Shown: positions 46,328 to 57,927, numbered from the stretch's first letter. The stretch is 64,000 bases of DNA from Anthonomus grandis grandis (GCF_022605725.1 NC_065551.1:15934001-15998000), one strand, 5' to 3'. Translations and numbers: made by a program. The notes: a model not told the origin generated them from the letters alone.

Positions 46328-49232
46328 AATGGTTTATTTGTCAAAATTTACAAATTTATAAGTCAATAAAAATTAGAAAAAAAAAGGAAAAAAAAATTAC
46401 ATTGACAAATATGACTATTCTCTCGATTATTGAACCGTTTTCCCTAGTAAGCACAAGCAAAGAAGAAATGAAAAAGCTCTTTACAATTTACAAAAATAAT
46501 TTTACAAAAATAAAAATAACGTTTTTGTATAGGAATGCAAAGTAAGATATACAATTAATTTACCTATAAGATTTTAAGACAGGCAGCGGCAGTGCGACAA
46601 CGGACGAGCGCAAGGAGAGAGGACAGACGAGGCCAAAAAAGACTCCAAGAAATAACCCTAAGATGCGTGCATCGGCCTAGGCTATCAAAAAATATACGTA
46701 TGTATGTTACGGAAAAAGAAAGAATAAAACTAAAAACGGAATTTTAAAATATAATCTCCGAACATTCCACTGAAAATTAGCATATTATATACACATGTAT
46801 ATCTTATGTTACATGTTACATGTTACTATTTCTTGTATTGTGTTATTATACGCATTATCACATTTTATATATCACCCTACTTGAATTAATTACCAATTCT
46901 TTGTTCTATAAGTAGTTTAGATTTTGTTTGACCAGAGAAAACTCCCAAGGGCATTTTTACTATGCGATATACAAAATTATACATATGTAGCTATTGCTTC
47001 TTCTATTGCTCATATTTAATATTTTATTATTATTGCCATGAATGCAAGGGCGATTACTTTTACTCAAACTGTGAAAAAAATTAAGCAATGAAAAATCTTA
47101 GAAAAAAAAATAGATAGCTTGATGAAAAAACTAGAAAGACCAAACACAAACCCGGCCATCAAGCTTCTTCTGGGAGTGGAAGTATAAAGTCCTAATGAGA
47201 TCTATTTCTTTTCTTTTGTGATTTTTTGGAACCCAATACAACCTTATATTCCCAAGTTCATGTCTCTAACAACATCCTTAACAAACTACTCAAGCAAAAT
47301 CACACACAAAACCCATATTCCATGCCAAAATAAAGCATAACAAAAAACTCCGTAAAAGACCAGGTTGAGTTTACGTTCACATCTCGGCCCGACTGTTTCT
47401 TATGCATCAAAGGTTCTACACGCTGAGAAGGCGTGGACTGATCTCAGGCTCGCGTGCAAGAGCATCACACCCAGACATTAAAAATACATGTAACCAAACC
47501 TTATCCCGCGCAGTCAGTTCCTATGTTCCGAGAGGTCAAAAATCCAAGCACCTAGATGCGTCCCAAAGTTATAAAAAGAGAGGCCTAATCTCCACATAAC
47601 GACCACTTAAAAGTCCAGCAGGAGTCCACGATGCTAGTCCGGAAAAAACAGTGTAATATCAGCAAGCAAGGAAGCCCAGTAAAGAGTTCCAAAAATATTC
47701 TGTAATAAATGTCCTACGAACATCTCATAAACTCAGCACATATATCTTTCGGTATGCATCTAACAAAAAATTCTTTATTATAATGAATATTTTCCAGTTT
47801 TTCAATTCAAGCGTTAAAAGATTATTTTTTTGATTATCTGAATTATTGTAGGGAAATCTAACATAGCAAATATACCAAATATCCCAGAAGCAAAGAGACA
47901 TAAATGCTAGCTTAAGAAGATGTTTCTCGAATAATAAAGCAAAAAACCAATTGGTATTTGAGATATTTATAGTTTCTTTCAGCTTTATTCATTATTTAGG
48001 TAACATAGTTTGTTGTCATGGGTAAAACTTCACTTTTTTTTTTTAGTTTATATTTCTTTCGGTTAGTTTCTATTCCTTTTTTTATTGCGATTTCTTTTTA
48101 ATAGTTGTTTTTTATCTCAACTTGACCCTAATAGGAAGAAAGTCTGAAGAATCCTAATAAAATAATGGGTATTGTGTTAAACGAGCCAAATTACACTAAA
48201 AAACATCCGTGGGCAAACAGCACCTTAAGGTGACTATATGCTCAAAAATCCCAATTATTTGTCCCTATTCCCCCTCATTTTCAACTAAAATGCAACCCTT
48301 AAATTACACAAAATCTATATGCAAACTACTACTTTGCAAATAATACCTAAAAGCATTGCTATTATATTACGGCATGAAACTCAATTCAAATATAACAAAT
48401 TTCCTCCTACATTGAATCCAGTGTAATAAGAGACTTAATTTCCTATGTATTTAAAGTAAAACAAAGCATGTTTAATAACAAGTTTGAGCTGTATAGATAT
48501 AATTTCTGAAAGGCCGTATATTATTTTCATCCCTTTGATTATTCCATGTAGAAGATTGAATATAAATTTACACATATAAAGAAAAATATTAAAATAAAAC
48601 TCACTGATCCTAAAAGACAAAAATAATGGTAATTCAGAGTATATCGAATTTAAATAAATTCTACGTAGGAACAAAACGTTCTTTGAAATGGAAAGCAGGA
48701 GTTTACTTAAAGATTCAAGCTGTCTTTGTCTCTTTTGCTTGCTGGTGAAAAGAAAGATCCAAAATGAAAAGAAAATATTTTAGGTGGCTTATGTGCAACA
48801 AGTATATAAAGCGTATATAGAAGATGAAATTTAACCCTTTTTGGTAAAATTGCGGAGCTTTTGATGATAGTTTGCATGCAAAAGGGTTCATTGGGCTCGT
48901 TGTTACTGCATAAGGGTGACGCCAAAGGATAATATTATCCCTTGTGCGTTTAATATTATATTAAGGTTAAGTTGACTATGATAAGAAATGTGTTAATAAA
49001 CATGAATAAATTTAAGAGAGTTACATAAAGAAGCGAATGGCTGTTGTACCTTAAAGGTATTTTGTTTATATGTTTAATATTTCGGTTAAGTTTTATTAGA
49101 AGTAACTTTATTTTTGAAATTGTGAAGTGTTAAAAGTGTTCTAAGAATTCAATAGGAACGGGAACAAAATTAAAATTTGTGCTACCACCATAAAGGACAA
49201 TGTCAAGGAATATAGTTTATGGCAACATATAC
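46328..49232. other. 2.9 kb without a recognised gene
   Basis: Between 47060 and 47680 there are short plus-strand stretches of protein-like text (for example KQGSPVKSSKNIL and a lysine-rich helical piece near 47090). They could be a decayed LINE ORF1, but no motif proves it. The rest is AT-rich and non-coding. Confidence 0.35.
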
Positions 49233-49339
<107 letters not shown>

Positions 49340-49360
49340 AACAATCACACAAAAAATAAT

Positions 49361-50757
49361 AAACAATCACAAACGATTGAACAACAAACAATGAAATGCG
49401 AACTGACTAACGAATTTTTGAAAAGGGTAAGACAAGTTTTGAGAACCAATCTCAACAGCAAAAATATGTTTAAGGCACTTAACTCCTACGCATGTTCAGC
49501 TCTTAGTTATTCTTTTGGGGTAATTAATTGGAGTAGGACAGACATAGAAAGGCTACAAAGAAAAGTGAGGACCCTACTTACTAAAACGCACAACCACCAC
49601 CCTCGAAGTGCCACTGAAAGAACAATGCTTCCCCGCCACCTTGGAGGAAGAGGATTAATAGATCTGGGTAAACAACTTGAAAAACAAATCACTAACTTAA
49701 GATCCTATTTTTACAGGCAAGGAGAAAATTCCACGCTGCATCGCGCAATAAATCAAATAGACGATTCCACTCCTCTACAACTTAAGAGCGAGGAAGCGTG
49801 CAGCTACCATCATACGGACCAGGAAAAACTCCGCATCTGGATGGAGAAGCCCCTTCATGGGCGGCATCCTAATGAGATCAGCCAAAATCATGTCGACACT
49901 GCTTCGTCGAACTATTGGTTGGTATCAGGCAAGATGTTTCCAGAAACCGAGGGCTTTCTACTCGCCATCCAAGATCAGGTTATACCAACAAGAAATTATC
50001 TCAAGCACATCGTCAGAGATCCGTCCGTACAAAACGACAAATGCCGGTATGGATGCCAAACATCAGAGACAATCCAGCACATAATAGGAGGATGTCAGGC
50101 CTTTGCAGCGACAGAATACAAAGAACGGCACGACTCAGTTGGGAAAATTTTACATCAAGAGTTGGCAATGAAGTTGGAACTTATTACAACAGAGAAGGTT
50201 CTGTATTATAAATATACTCCAGAACCCGTAGTGGAAAATGACCGATATAAGTTATATTGGGACCGCAGTGTACTTACCGATCAACATGTAAGGCATAATA
50301 GACCAGATCTTATTTTAATAGATAAAATTTCCAGGAAAACAACTCTAATTCACGTAGCCATACCGAACAACAATAATCTGCAAGAGAAACACACTGAGAA
50401 AATCGCCAAATACAGAGATCTAGAAATTCAAATCGGAAGGCAATGGAGAATGGATAATGTTCAGACCATCCCAATTGTTATATCGACAACGGGTGTAATA
50501 CCGAAAAGTCTACTGGAATACCTTAAACAACTAGGAACAGGCGAACATCTATATAAGCACATGCAAAAGGCAGTACTACTGGCAACTGCTCGCAGCGCCC
50601 GGAAATTTCTAGGGGATAACTCTACATTTCAGGTCACTTAAGGACACCGAAAAGGCCCCCACAGACCACAGAGCTTAATCCTTTTAATATCGCAGGTATC
50701 TGGGATAAGTAAATGATCCCCCCCCCTTAGAGGGAGTGCGAGCCTTAACTGGCTGTA
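49361..50757 (+). mobile_element. Dong/R4-like LINE copy 1, 5' truncated, within (TAA)n
   Basis: It is almost identical to 60396-61798 of the full-length copy, and it starts within the RT thumb region. It includes the same 3' UTR (about 115 bp with a C-run and the end GGCTGTAAA). It lies between (TAA)n tracts. At the 5' junction a partial repeat (AACAATCACAC before AACAATCACAAACG) suggests a template-jump scar. Confidence 0.9.
49391..50641 (+). CDS. Dong/R4-like LINE C-terminal ORF: zinc finger and restriction-like endonuclease
   Basis: 416 codons without a break. It begins after the RT and includes RHLGGRGLIDLGKQLEKQ, a CCHC finger C-x3-C-x7-H-x4-C (CRYGCQTSETIQHIIGGC) and a restriction-like endonuclease region (NRPDLILIDKISRKTTLI). 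At the catalytic Asp this copy has His (LIHVAIP), while the full-length copy has Asp (LIDVAIP). The endonuclease of such LINEs cuts the target to prime cDNA synthesis. Being 5' truncated and with the Asp lost, this ORF cannot act on its own, even though it is open. Confidence 0.85.
   Translation: MKCELTNEFLKRVRQVLRTNLNSKNMFKALNSYACSALSYSFGVINWSRTDIERLQRKVRTLLTKTHNHHPRSATERTMLPRHLGGRGLIDLGKQLEKQITNLRSYFYRQGENSTLHRAINQIDDSTPLQLKSEEACSYHHTDQEKLRIWMEKPLHGRHPNEISQNHVDTASSNYWLVSGKMFPETEGFLLAIQDQVIPTRNYLKHIVRDPSVQNDKCRYGCQTSETIQHIIGGCQAFAATEYKERHDSVGKILHQELAMKLELITTEKVLYYKYTPEPVVENDRYKLYWDRSVLTDQHVRHNRPDLILIDKISRKTTLIHVAIPNNNNLQEKHTEKIAKYRDLEIQIGRQWRMDNVQTIPIVISTTGVIPKSLLEYLKQLGTGEHLYKHMQKAVLLATARSARKFLGDNSTFQVT

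Positions 50758-50842
<85 letters not shown>
50758..50842. repeat. (TAA)n microsatellite, right of Dong-like copy 1
   Basis: About 28 units. It is shared between the 3' end of the plus-strand Dong-like LINE and the 3' tail of the minus-strand LINE that starts at 50843. Confidence 0.95.
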
Positions 50843-50845
<3 letters not shown>

Positions 50846-51563
50846 CATTTTATTGTTCCAATTAATTATAACAATTTTGCAAATACAAAACAAAATTATA
50901 TAAATGAAACAAATGGCCTTTATAGTCAGCTTCTCTCTGAAAGAAGAGGCTGTTAAAGCCGTAGAAAAATTGTAAGCCGTACTTACATTTAGTTACTTAA
51001 CCTAAGCCTACTAAAACCCAATATATTAATGAAAAGCTAGATGACTCGGTTCATTATGTTAAGCGGTACAGAAATAGTACATGATAAAATTGTTAAGCTC
51101 TGATTAGAAAAAATAAAAAAAATTATATGTATACAATATCTCATTTTCTCTGAAATGCATATAAACGCCCATAAAACCTGACTCATTGAGAAGTTGTTGT
51201 CTGATCCTTCTTTTAAAACAGGATAAAGATGTGTTTAAATGAGTAACTTGAAATTTATTTACGGTTAACGCTATGTTATAAGAGAACCCTCTTTAGAAGT
51301 TCCTTATTGTACTTCGGATCGGGATCGTAAGGATGTGCTTTTTAAGTATATTTATATTATGAACATCAGTTCTGTAAACAATTTTCCTACTGAGATATAT
51401 AGAACACTGAAATTTAATGATGTTATATAACAGACAAGCCGAGTGCAGTACACGCCTATTGAACATTGATAACCAGCTAAGTTCTTTAAGCCTATGTGAT
51501 ACGTGTTGTCCACGTCTTATGCCACATATAAAACATATGCATGGGTTTTGAACCTTTTGCACT
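50843..51563 (-). pseudogene. Jockey/CR1-like LINE, 3' part (right of a MULE insertion in reading order)
   Basis: The minus strand from 51563 reads RRVQKVQNPCICFICGIRRG, HVSHRLKELSWLSMFNRR and YLSRKIVYRTDVHNINI, the C-terminal domain after the RT. A 3' UTR then ends in the (TTA)n tail. It continues the LINE broken off at 55811. Confidence 0.82.
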
Positions 51564-51572
51564 CTCCGGGCC

Positions 51573-51700
51573 GCATATTCATATCGGACGTACCTTAGCG
51601 CAACGTCGGATAAAATCGGAAAAACGAATATCACTTTTATATCGGACGAACGATATTGCAATAAAGAATGCGGTACCATACGTCCGATATATAAATGATT
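51573..51700 (+). repeat. MULE left terminal inverted repeat
   Basis: The outer 30 bp are nearly perfect. The inner part has the paired blocks TATATCGGACGAA (51638) and ACGTCCGATATAT (51680). Confidence 0.85.
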
Positions 51701-51771
51701 ATTCGATTATTGTATTTGTTTGGTTAATTCCACGAAGCAACAGAATTGAAGAATTGGTATATTTTCCTACA

Positions 51772-54700
51772 ATGGATTTGCCAGAAGGTGTAGATTATTA
51801 TAATCAAGAAGATGGTTGTGTTCGAACTAAATTTAGCACAAAAACCCAAATCGAGGTAGGTTTATAAATAAGCATTTGTGATAAGTACATAGTAAAATAA
51901 ATAAAAGAAATTTGTAACCTAAAAATTTAAGGTTAGGTTTTAGAAGCTTACAGATTCATCGAAAAAATACATAAAAGTATTGTGCATATTCTGCAATCTG
52001 TATTTAAAATGAACTTGGATCAGTGGTCGAGATGCAAAACTAGTTAAAAACAAAATAAAACAAAAATATATCGAATAGGCTTTTAGTGGGAATGTCGTCA
52101 GTATTACGTGGATTTAAGGTGTTGGCACTGACGTTTGAAAGAAAAAGCAAGAATTTTGTGGGCAATGTGAAATAAATTTGTTGAACAAGGCAAAAAAATC
52201 GCGAATTCAATGCCGCGGTGAAACGAAGACCGAAGTAGAGGCTAAGGCATTAAAAGTGTTTTTTTTTTTACGTCGGAGACGATAAATAATTAAATTATGG
52301 TTCTCCAAGTATTGATAACTATTGAGGTATCTTATAATGAAATAATAAATTAATAATATTTTTCTTAAAAGTCTGAAACTTCAAAATAACATTTTTTTTT
52401 CCAAATGGTACTAAATGTGTCACTAAAATATAATTTGATGTTATATGTAGGTACAGGGTTATTCACTATAAATGGACATCCCTCTTATCTTATTTTTTAT
52501 TTGACAATTTCGGAAAAAAAAATTCAATATAAAAGCTGTAAGAAATAATACCTAGTTTTTTTTACAGGGTGTTCCAAAAGACCGTAATGGCATATTTTCA
52601 TATTTTCAAAGTGGAACACCCTGTATATTAATTATTACATTTTTGTATTCCCTGTTTAATTCAACTACTTTTTTTATTATTACTATGTCCTGTTTTTCAT
52701 TTGCTTTGGAGATCTAGGCATTTGAAAATTGATTTTTTTTTAACTTTGAAATGCTGTAAAATCGAAATGGTGCGTTCTAGAGAAAAACGGTTTCTGTTTT
52801 TCTAACTTGCTTTTTACTTATCTATTCTGTGATACTAATTTCTGGTTCTGTCATGCTATTATCCACTTCTATCGGAAGTCTAGTTCCGGTCAAATGGCAA
52901 ATTAGCGTCACAGAATAGACTAAGAGAGGAAAGTGGAAATCGTCTTTTTCCACGACGAATCATGTCACGGTTTTTTGGGACACCCTATATAAAAGAAAAT
53001 ACATACAGTAAAAACTATGTATTATTTCCTACAACTTTTATAATAAATATTTTCCCCGATTTGTCAAAAAAAAGATAAGGGGGTGTCTATTTATAGTGAA
53101 TAACCCTGTACACACATTTAATGTCTAGGCAGTAAATGAACTAATTTGTTGCTTAAGCAATGAATGTATGACTCAATGTATGACAATAACTTATACCACT
53201 AACTTTTAGTATCAATCGGAGGAAAAGTTTTATTTATATATAAAATTTATACAGCTCCTAATAATTTCGATGCCTTTTAAGTTATATCTCGATAACAATA
53301 AGAGATACAGAGTGGGTTAAATACTGAATAATTTGTAAAAAATAAATTTAAAACATGGGATAATGTCCGGAGATGTTCGAGATAATTATTGTTATTATTT
53401 TCTTATAGTTTTATTACAAAAACAAAGAGCACTCTTTTGTTAATTTCAGAAATGGGTCAAAGATCTGATGGAATATACAAAAGTAACATGGGCTATTACC
53501 AGAACTATCCGCAACTTACCACAAAAAGCACGGAGACATATATTTAAATGAATTTATCATTGCCATTTTAAAACCATAATTTACAATCTTAAAACTCCCA
53601 GAATTAAAAAACATTCCTCTAGAAACGTTGATTGTCCAGCTGAGATGATAATTACTATAGCTCATGTGCCTAAGAATAAATCAAGGGCCCAAATACCAGA
53701 TGATCTAGCTAGTGAATGGCCCTGCATAATAACATTCAAGAATAACCGCAACCACACTATCAACAGCGCCGCTGCTTTAACCAAGCGAGCACTAAGTGTT
53801 GAAGTGAAACAAGAAATAATTGAATACTTTCAAAAGGGCCATTCAGTTGCTTCGCCATATCATAGTTTTTCTTTAACAAAAATGGAAGAACTTGGGGATC
53901 GATACGACAGCATGTCATCCGATCGACACTACTTCCCAAATAAAACCGATTTTTCAAATTTATGGAAGTCACATTTTAAAAACAGTTATGGAGAACGGTC
54001 AGGTCCTGAGATGTTTTTAAAACTAGAGGAAAATTTAATGAACAGTAAAGACGTATCATTTAAAATAGCACATATTGGAGAACACTACGCTGTATCATTA
54101 TGCACCCCAATTATGAAAAGAGCATCAAGCTTGTTGATGCATTCTTTAGAAATTCTTTTCGTAGACGCCACTAGTAACTGTGACGTGCAAAACCACAAAT
54201 TGTATTTCTTTGCAACTCAATCGGCGGCTGGGGGTATACCTGTTAGGTGTGTAATTTCAACATCACAAAAAGAAGAAATATTTGATGCAGCAGTTAAAAA
54301 TTTATTAGAAATTTTTCCAAGTAAAATTAATCCAAAAGTAATCGTGACTGACGATGACTTGGTAGAACGGAAGGTACTCGAGAGATACTGGCCCAGTTCC
54401 AAACTTATCTTGTGTACATTTCATGTGCTGAAAGCTGTCTGGAAATGGCTGAACATCTCCAAGAATAATATAAATAAGGAAGATAGACAGCAACATTACC
54501 AGCTATTTAGGAGCATTCTAGTATCTAAAACAAAGGATTTGTTGGAATATAACACTGAAAAATTTTATGCTGAGTGTAAATATGCTCAGTTTAAAAAATA
54601 TATTAAACAAAAAATAGATCAAAATATAGAATGCTGGTGTTTATTTTTTAGACAAAGTTATCTGACACGAGGATTTGATACTAATAATTCGATAGAAGTC

Positions 54701-55795
54701 ATGTTCCGGTTGTTTAAAGACATACCATTAGAACGAACCAAGGCATATAACTTACCGCAATTAACAGATTTTATCGTAACTGCGTTTGAAGGATATTACA
54801 AGCAACAAATATTGGATCTTCTGTTTGGCAAGGTAAGGAAAATTACCTTAGATAAGTTGCTATTAAATAATAAACCTATTTCTGCTGATAACATTTCTGA
54901 AATAGGGGATAAACAATTTAAAGTAATTAGTAGCACAAATTTAGAAATAAACTATTTCGTCGACATGAATATTGGGATTTGTACTTGTGCAATAGGTACA
55001 AATGGCAAAATCTGCAAGCACCAGATATCTATTATAAAACTTTTTAATATTGAAGAAGTGTCTAATACCCTTACATCAAAAAATAAAGCTATATTCTACG
55101 AAATCGCAACTGGAACTCCACCACCTGAAGGGTTATTGTCAGAACTCAAATTAAACCCGCTACATCTAACAGAAAGTAAAAATGCAGTAAACTCAAAACA
55201 CTACAATGACATTTCGATTGAAGTAGACGACAATGTTACAAATACAAACGTCATATCTTCTCCTTCAGTATCTTTTGATAGACAAAATTTTAATAATTCC
55301 AGCAACAAAAACTTGGAAGAATGGAATGCCTTTATCAAAAAATTTGATGACGATGTGAAAGCAGCCCTAAAAGATGACCCAGTTGGTTTTACTCCAGCCG
55401 TTATGTCATGTGTTAAATCTTATTCAAAAAATATTAATTCCAGCTCTTCACTGATGACTGGCTTATTTAATATATTTAAATCGCAAAGTGTCAAACCACG
55501 ACGACTTATATCAAACAAAACGTGTCGAAAAGGAATAAAAATAGGAATCCAGCCAACATCCGTTTCAAGAAGGAAAGCTCACGCCACGGGAAGAAAAAAA
55601 CTTCAATCAGGACGACCTGTAGGATGTCTTACTAAGAAAAAAATCAAAGCTCCACATTCACTCACAAAATGTGTGAAAAGCAATATATCCTTATATCGGA
55701 CGAATGTGATCGCAAAAATGTTTGCGATCACACATGTCCGATATAACATCTCTCTCGGCAATTTCCGAAGCTGCGCTAAGGTACGTCCGGTATGA
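51772..55795 (+). pseudogene. MULE transposase, two exons, one nonsense codon
   Basis: Exon 1 (51772-51855) starts MDLPEGVDYYNQEDG and ends at a GTAGGT donor. Exon 2 starts at 53450 after TTAATTTCAG and continues in phase (TQIE-KWVKDLMEY). One TGA at 53549-53551 interrupts a Cys/His region (YHCHFKTI, VDCPAEMI) that looks like the N-terminal zinc module of MULE proteins. Downstream, from the ATG at 53645, 716 codons are open. The DDE residues are FVDATSN (Asp 174), VIVTDDD (near 236) and NNSIEVMFRLF (Glu 351), with the C-x2-H of CTFHVLKAVW. A SWIM finger (CTC-x8-CKH, 446-459) follows. The C-terminus is basic, with an AT-hook-like GRPVG, and its last residues are encoded by the right TIR. If TGA were CGA the protein would be complete. 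Confidence 0.88.
52454..53108. mobile_element. MITE with long TIRs inside the MULE intron
   Basis: About 655 bp, flanked by TA. The inverted ends begin CAGGGTTATTCACTATAAAT and can be followed, with gaps, for about 170 bp (GACATCCCTCTTATCTT against GACACCCCCTTATCTT; CAGGGTGTTCC against TAGGGTGTCCC). No ORF. TA target and ends suggest a Tc1/mariner-type non-autonomous element. Confidence 0.85.
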
Positions 55796-55801
55796 ATATG
55801 C
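55690..55801 (-). repeat. MULE right terminal inverted repeat with hairpin
   Basis: Inverted copy of the left end. At 55692-55745 it contains a very strong palindrome: TATATCGGAC, then TGTGATCGCAAA, loop AATG, TTTGCGATCACA and GTCCGATATA. The transposase reading frame ends inside it, at 55795. Confidence 0.87.
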
Positions 55802-55810
55802 CTCCGGACC

Positions 55811-56985
55811 TGTGTTGTATCCAGAAAAGGACCATAAACACTATCCGCGAAGTTAAAGTGTGATAGTACGAGTGCATCACATAGTTCAATTTTGGTTTTC
55901 TCTTCTAAGTAATACCTATGAGGAAAAAGAGATTTAAGGGCGCAGTAGGATTTTTTAATACAAGCTGTTATGTGTTCGGTAAATTTAAGTGTCACAAATT
56001 AAACCCAGATTTTTAGAGGAATTTTTAAAAGAAATATTAGCGTTAAAAGAAATATTTGAGTGTCGTCGGCATATAAATGATAATTACAATGGCGAATAAA
56101 ACTAATAAAATTAGACCTGTAAATTGTAGAAAGAAGGGGGCCCAAGACACTTCCCTGTGGGACACCTGAGTGTAAAGTCATTATCTCAAAGTACTTTCCA
56201 TTAACTAATACCCTCTGCATCCTATTACTTAGAAAAGATTGAATCATAGATTGGGCATTAAACCGAAAACCAATATAAACCAAAATACTCAACAAAACAT
56301 CATGATTTAACAATTTAAAAGCTCTTGAATAGTCTAGAAGTACCAGAACGCTCGCTTTGTTGTTATCCAATTCTCCATTAATACGGTCTGTAATCTCAGC
56401 CAACGCAGTTGTACAACTATGTCCACATCGAAATCCTGACTGCTTTTCTGGCAAAATATTATTACTTAAAATAAAGACAGAAATTTGCATTGCCATAACT
56501 TTCTTTAAACTAAACTTTGGACATAGCTGGTAGGATAGAAATAGATCTTAGCTGTCCATAGTCATTGGGCTGATTTACTTTTGGAAAAGGAATAGCAATG
56601 GCCGACTTCCAAGCACTCGGAAATGTTGAGAATCGTAAACAATAATTAATTAAATGTTTTATATAAGGAATGGTGAAGGGACAGCACAATATTAAACTTG
56701 TACTGTTAATATCATCGCTTCCAAAAGCCTTAGATTTAATCCCAAGCACAATATTGGAAATAATATCCTCTGTGACCTCAGTGAAATAAAATTCCTGATT
56801 GACTTTTTTATTATTCTTGTAAAATTCTAAAAGGTCTTTGTTAGGAGCATAGTTTGAATTTGTTGTGCTAACAAAATGTGAATTGATCTCTGGTTTTTTT
56901 AAATGAGCCGGAAGCTAATTTATTTTTTCTTTTCACAACATCAATTTTTTTAAATTCAGCCCACTTTTATCTAGAGTCACAACTT
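55811..56985 (-). pseudogene. Jockey/CR1-like LINE, linker and RT (left part in reading order)
   Basis: RT N-terminus 56749-56510 (SKAFGSDDINSTSLILCCPF, FPSAWKSAIAIPFPKVNQP). Palm 56496-55999 (KQSGFRCGHSCTTALAEITD, LVLLDYSRAFKLLNHD, SGVPQGSVLGPLL, HLYADDTQIFLL). Thumb 55995-55811 (LKFTEHITACIKKSYCALK, FADSVYGPFLDTTQ). The Mutator-like element interrupts it just after this point, and the rest is at 50843-51563. It is 5' truncated near 56985, so the endonuclease is absent. RT motifs are intact, with two frameshifts. Confidence 0.85.
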
Positions 56986-57039
56986 TGGAATTTTATATTT
57001 AACAATTTTAACATAACAACATATATAACATATATATAT

Positions 57040-57350
57040 AACAACAGAATTATGATGGCGGACGAAAAGTTTATTGAATTGATAAATGAGCTGAAGAATA
57101 TTACGTGGAACATACTTTGGTTGCCAGAAGTGTCGGTCGAAAGGGCGAAGAACAAATCATGCTTTGATCAGGACACCTAAGAGATTACAGAGGAAATTTC
57201 CCTAATGGTGGTATTCGATTTATTGTAAATAAGAAGCACACAAAGAGTATATTTACAATTTAAAGCATAAGTGATAGAGTTATTAATCTTATCTATAATG
57301 TCAATGAAAAAAAAATGATTAAAGATGATTCTAAGGCACAAGTGCCCACA
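57040..57350 (+). pseudogene. LINE endonuclease start, decayed
   Basis: The plus strand reads MMADEKFIELINELKNITWN, then in other frames RKGEEQIML, SGHLRDYRGNFPNGGIRF and IVNKKHTKSIF. This pattern fits the start of an RTE-type AP-like endonuclease (decision motif, GGIGF-x-NKK). Broken by stops. Confidence 0.5.
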
Positions 57351-57574
57351 TATAAAAAATGAACCACCCACATCGACTCAAATTCCATCGCCATGCCTAT
57401 GTGAGCAGTTTCCAGTACGGAGAAGGTAAACATTGCATGATGTCCCTCATGTAATGGTCCCTCATTCCAAGTAATCCAGATTTAAAATATCCTCCCGTTC
57501 GGATCTTCGGGTAGAGGCTAATCTCATCGGGCGTGAATTATTAAGAAATGGATCTATGTAATACAAGGAGAGAT

Positions 57575-57850
57575 CTGAATACGAACATAAACGCCGTGCA
57601 CCAACATCTGCAAACAAACAGACCTTATATTTTAGCAGCAACCAAAGTAAACTTCAAAACTACCGAGGCTTATATGTTGTATACTTGATATACCTCCACA
57701 TCCGTTTTAAGAACAACTTTGAATTCGCCATCTTTCATTAGAAGCGACATATCTTACCTTGCTTGATTCTATGCACGAGCATATGCGGATGACGGACTAG
57801 TGATAATTACGAGCAAATTCGTAAACAGAGTGTTAAATTAGGGTGTTTAG
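57575..57850 (+). pseudogene. LINE debris including a YADD motif
   Basis: NINAVHQHLQTNRPYIL and KVNFKTTEAYML resemble the start of an I/R1-type endonuclease. At 57780-57815 AYADDGLVIITSKFVN is an RT catalytic motif. The two lie too close for one intact LINE, so this is a deleted copy or two fragments. Confidence 0.45.
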
Positions 57851-57927
57851 CCCTTAGGTTAATTTGCTGACCTTGCTATTAATAAAATTCGAATTAACGT
57901 TTACTAACTAATAATAATATTAATACT

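Larger units (their letters stand above)
51573..55801 (+). mobile_element. Mutator-like element (MULE) with 9-bp target duplication
   Basis: 4229 bp. The ends match as inverted repeats: GCATATTCATATCGGACG on the left and its complement with one change on the right, continuing through TACCTTAGCGCA. The flanks are CTCCGGGCC (51564-51572) and CTCCGGACC (55802-55810), a 9-bp duplication with one difference, as expected for Mutator-type elements. It carries one spliced transposase gene on the plus strand and interrupts the RT of a minus-strand LINE. Confidence 0.92.

Noticed and set aside
50684..50893. 69-codon minus-strand ORF with a long Tyr run
   Set aside because: Again the (TAA)n tract read in another frame.
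51541..51867. 108-codon plus-strand ORF as one gene
   Set aside because: Its first half is LINE antisense plus MULE TIR; only the part from the ATG at 51772 to the donor at 51855 is supported as transposase exon 1.
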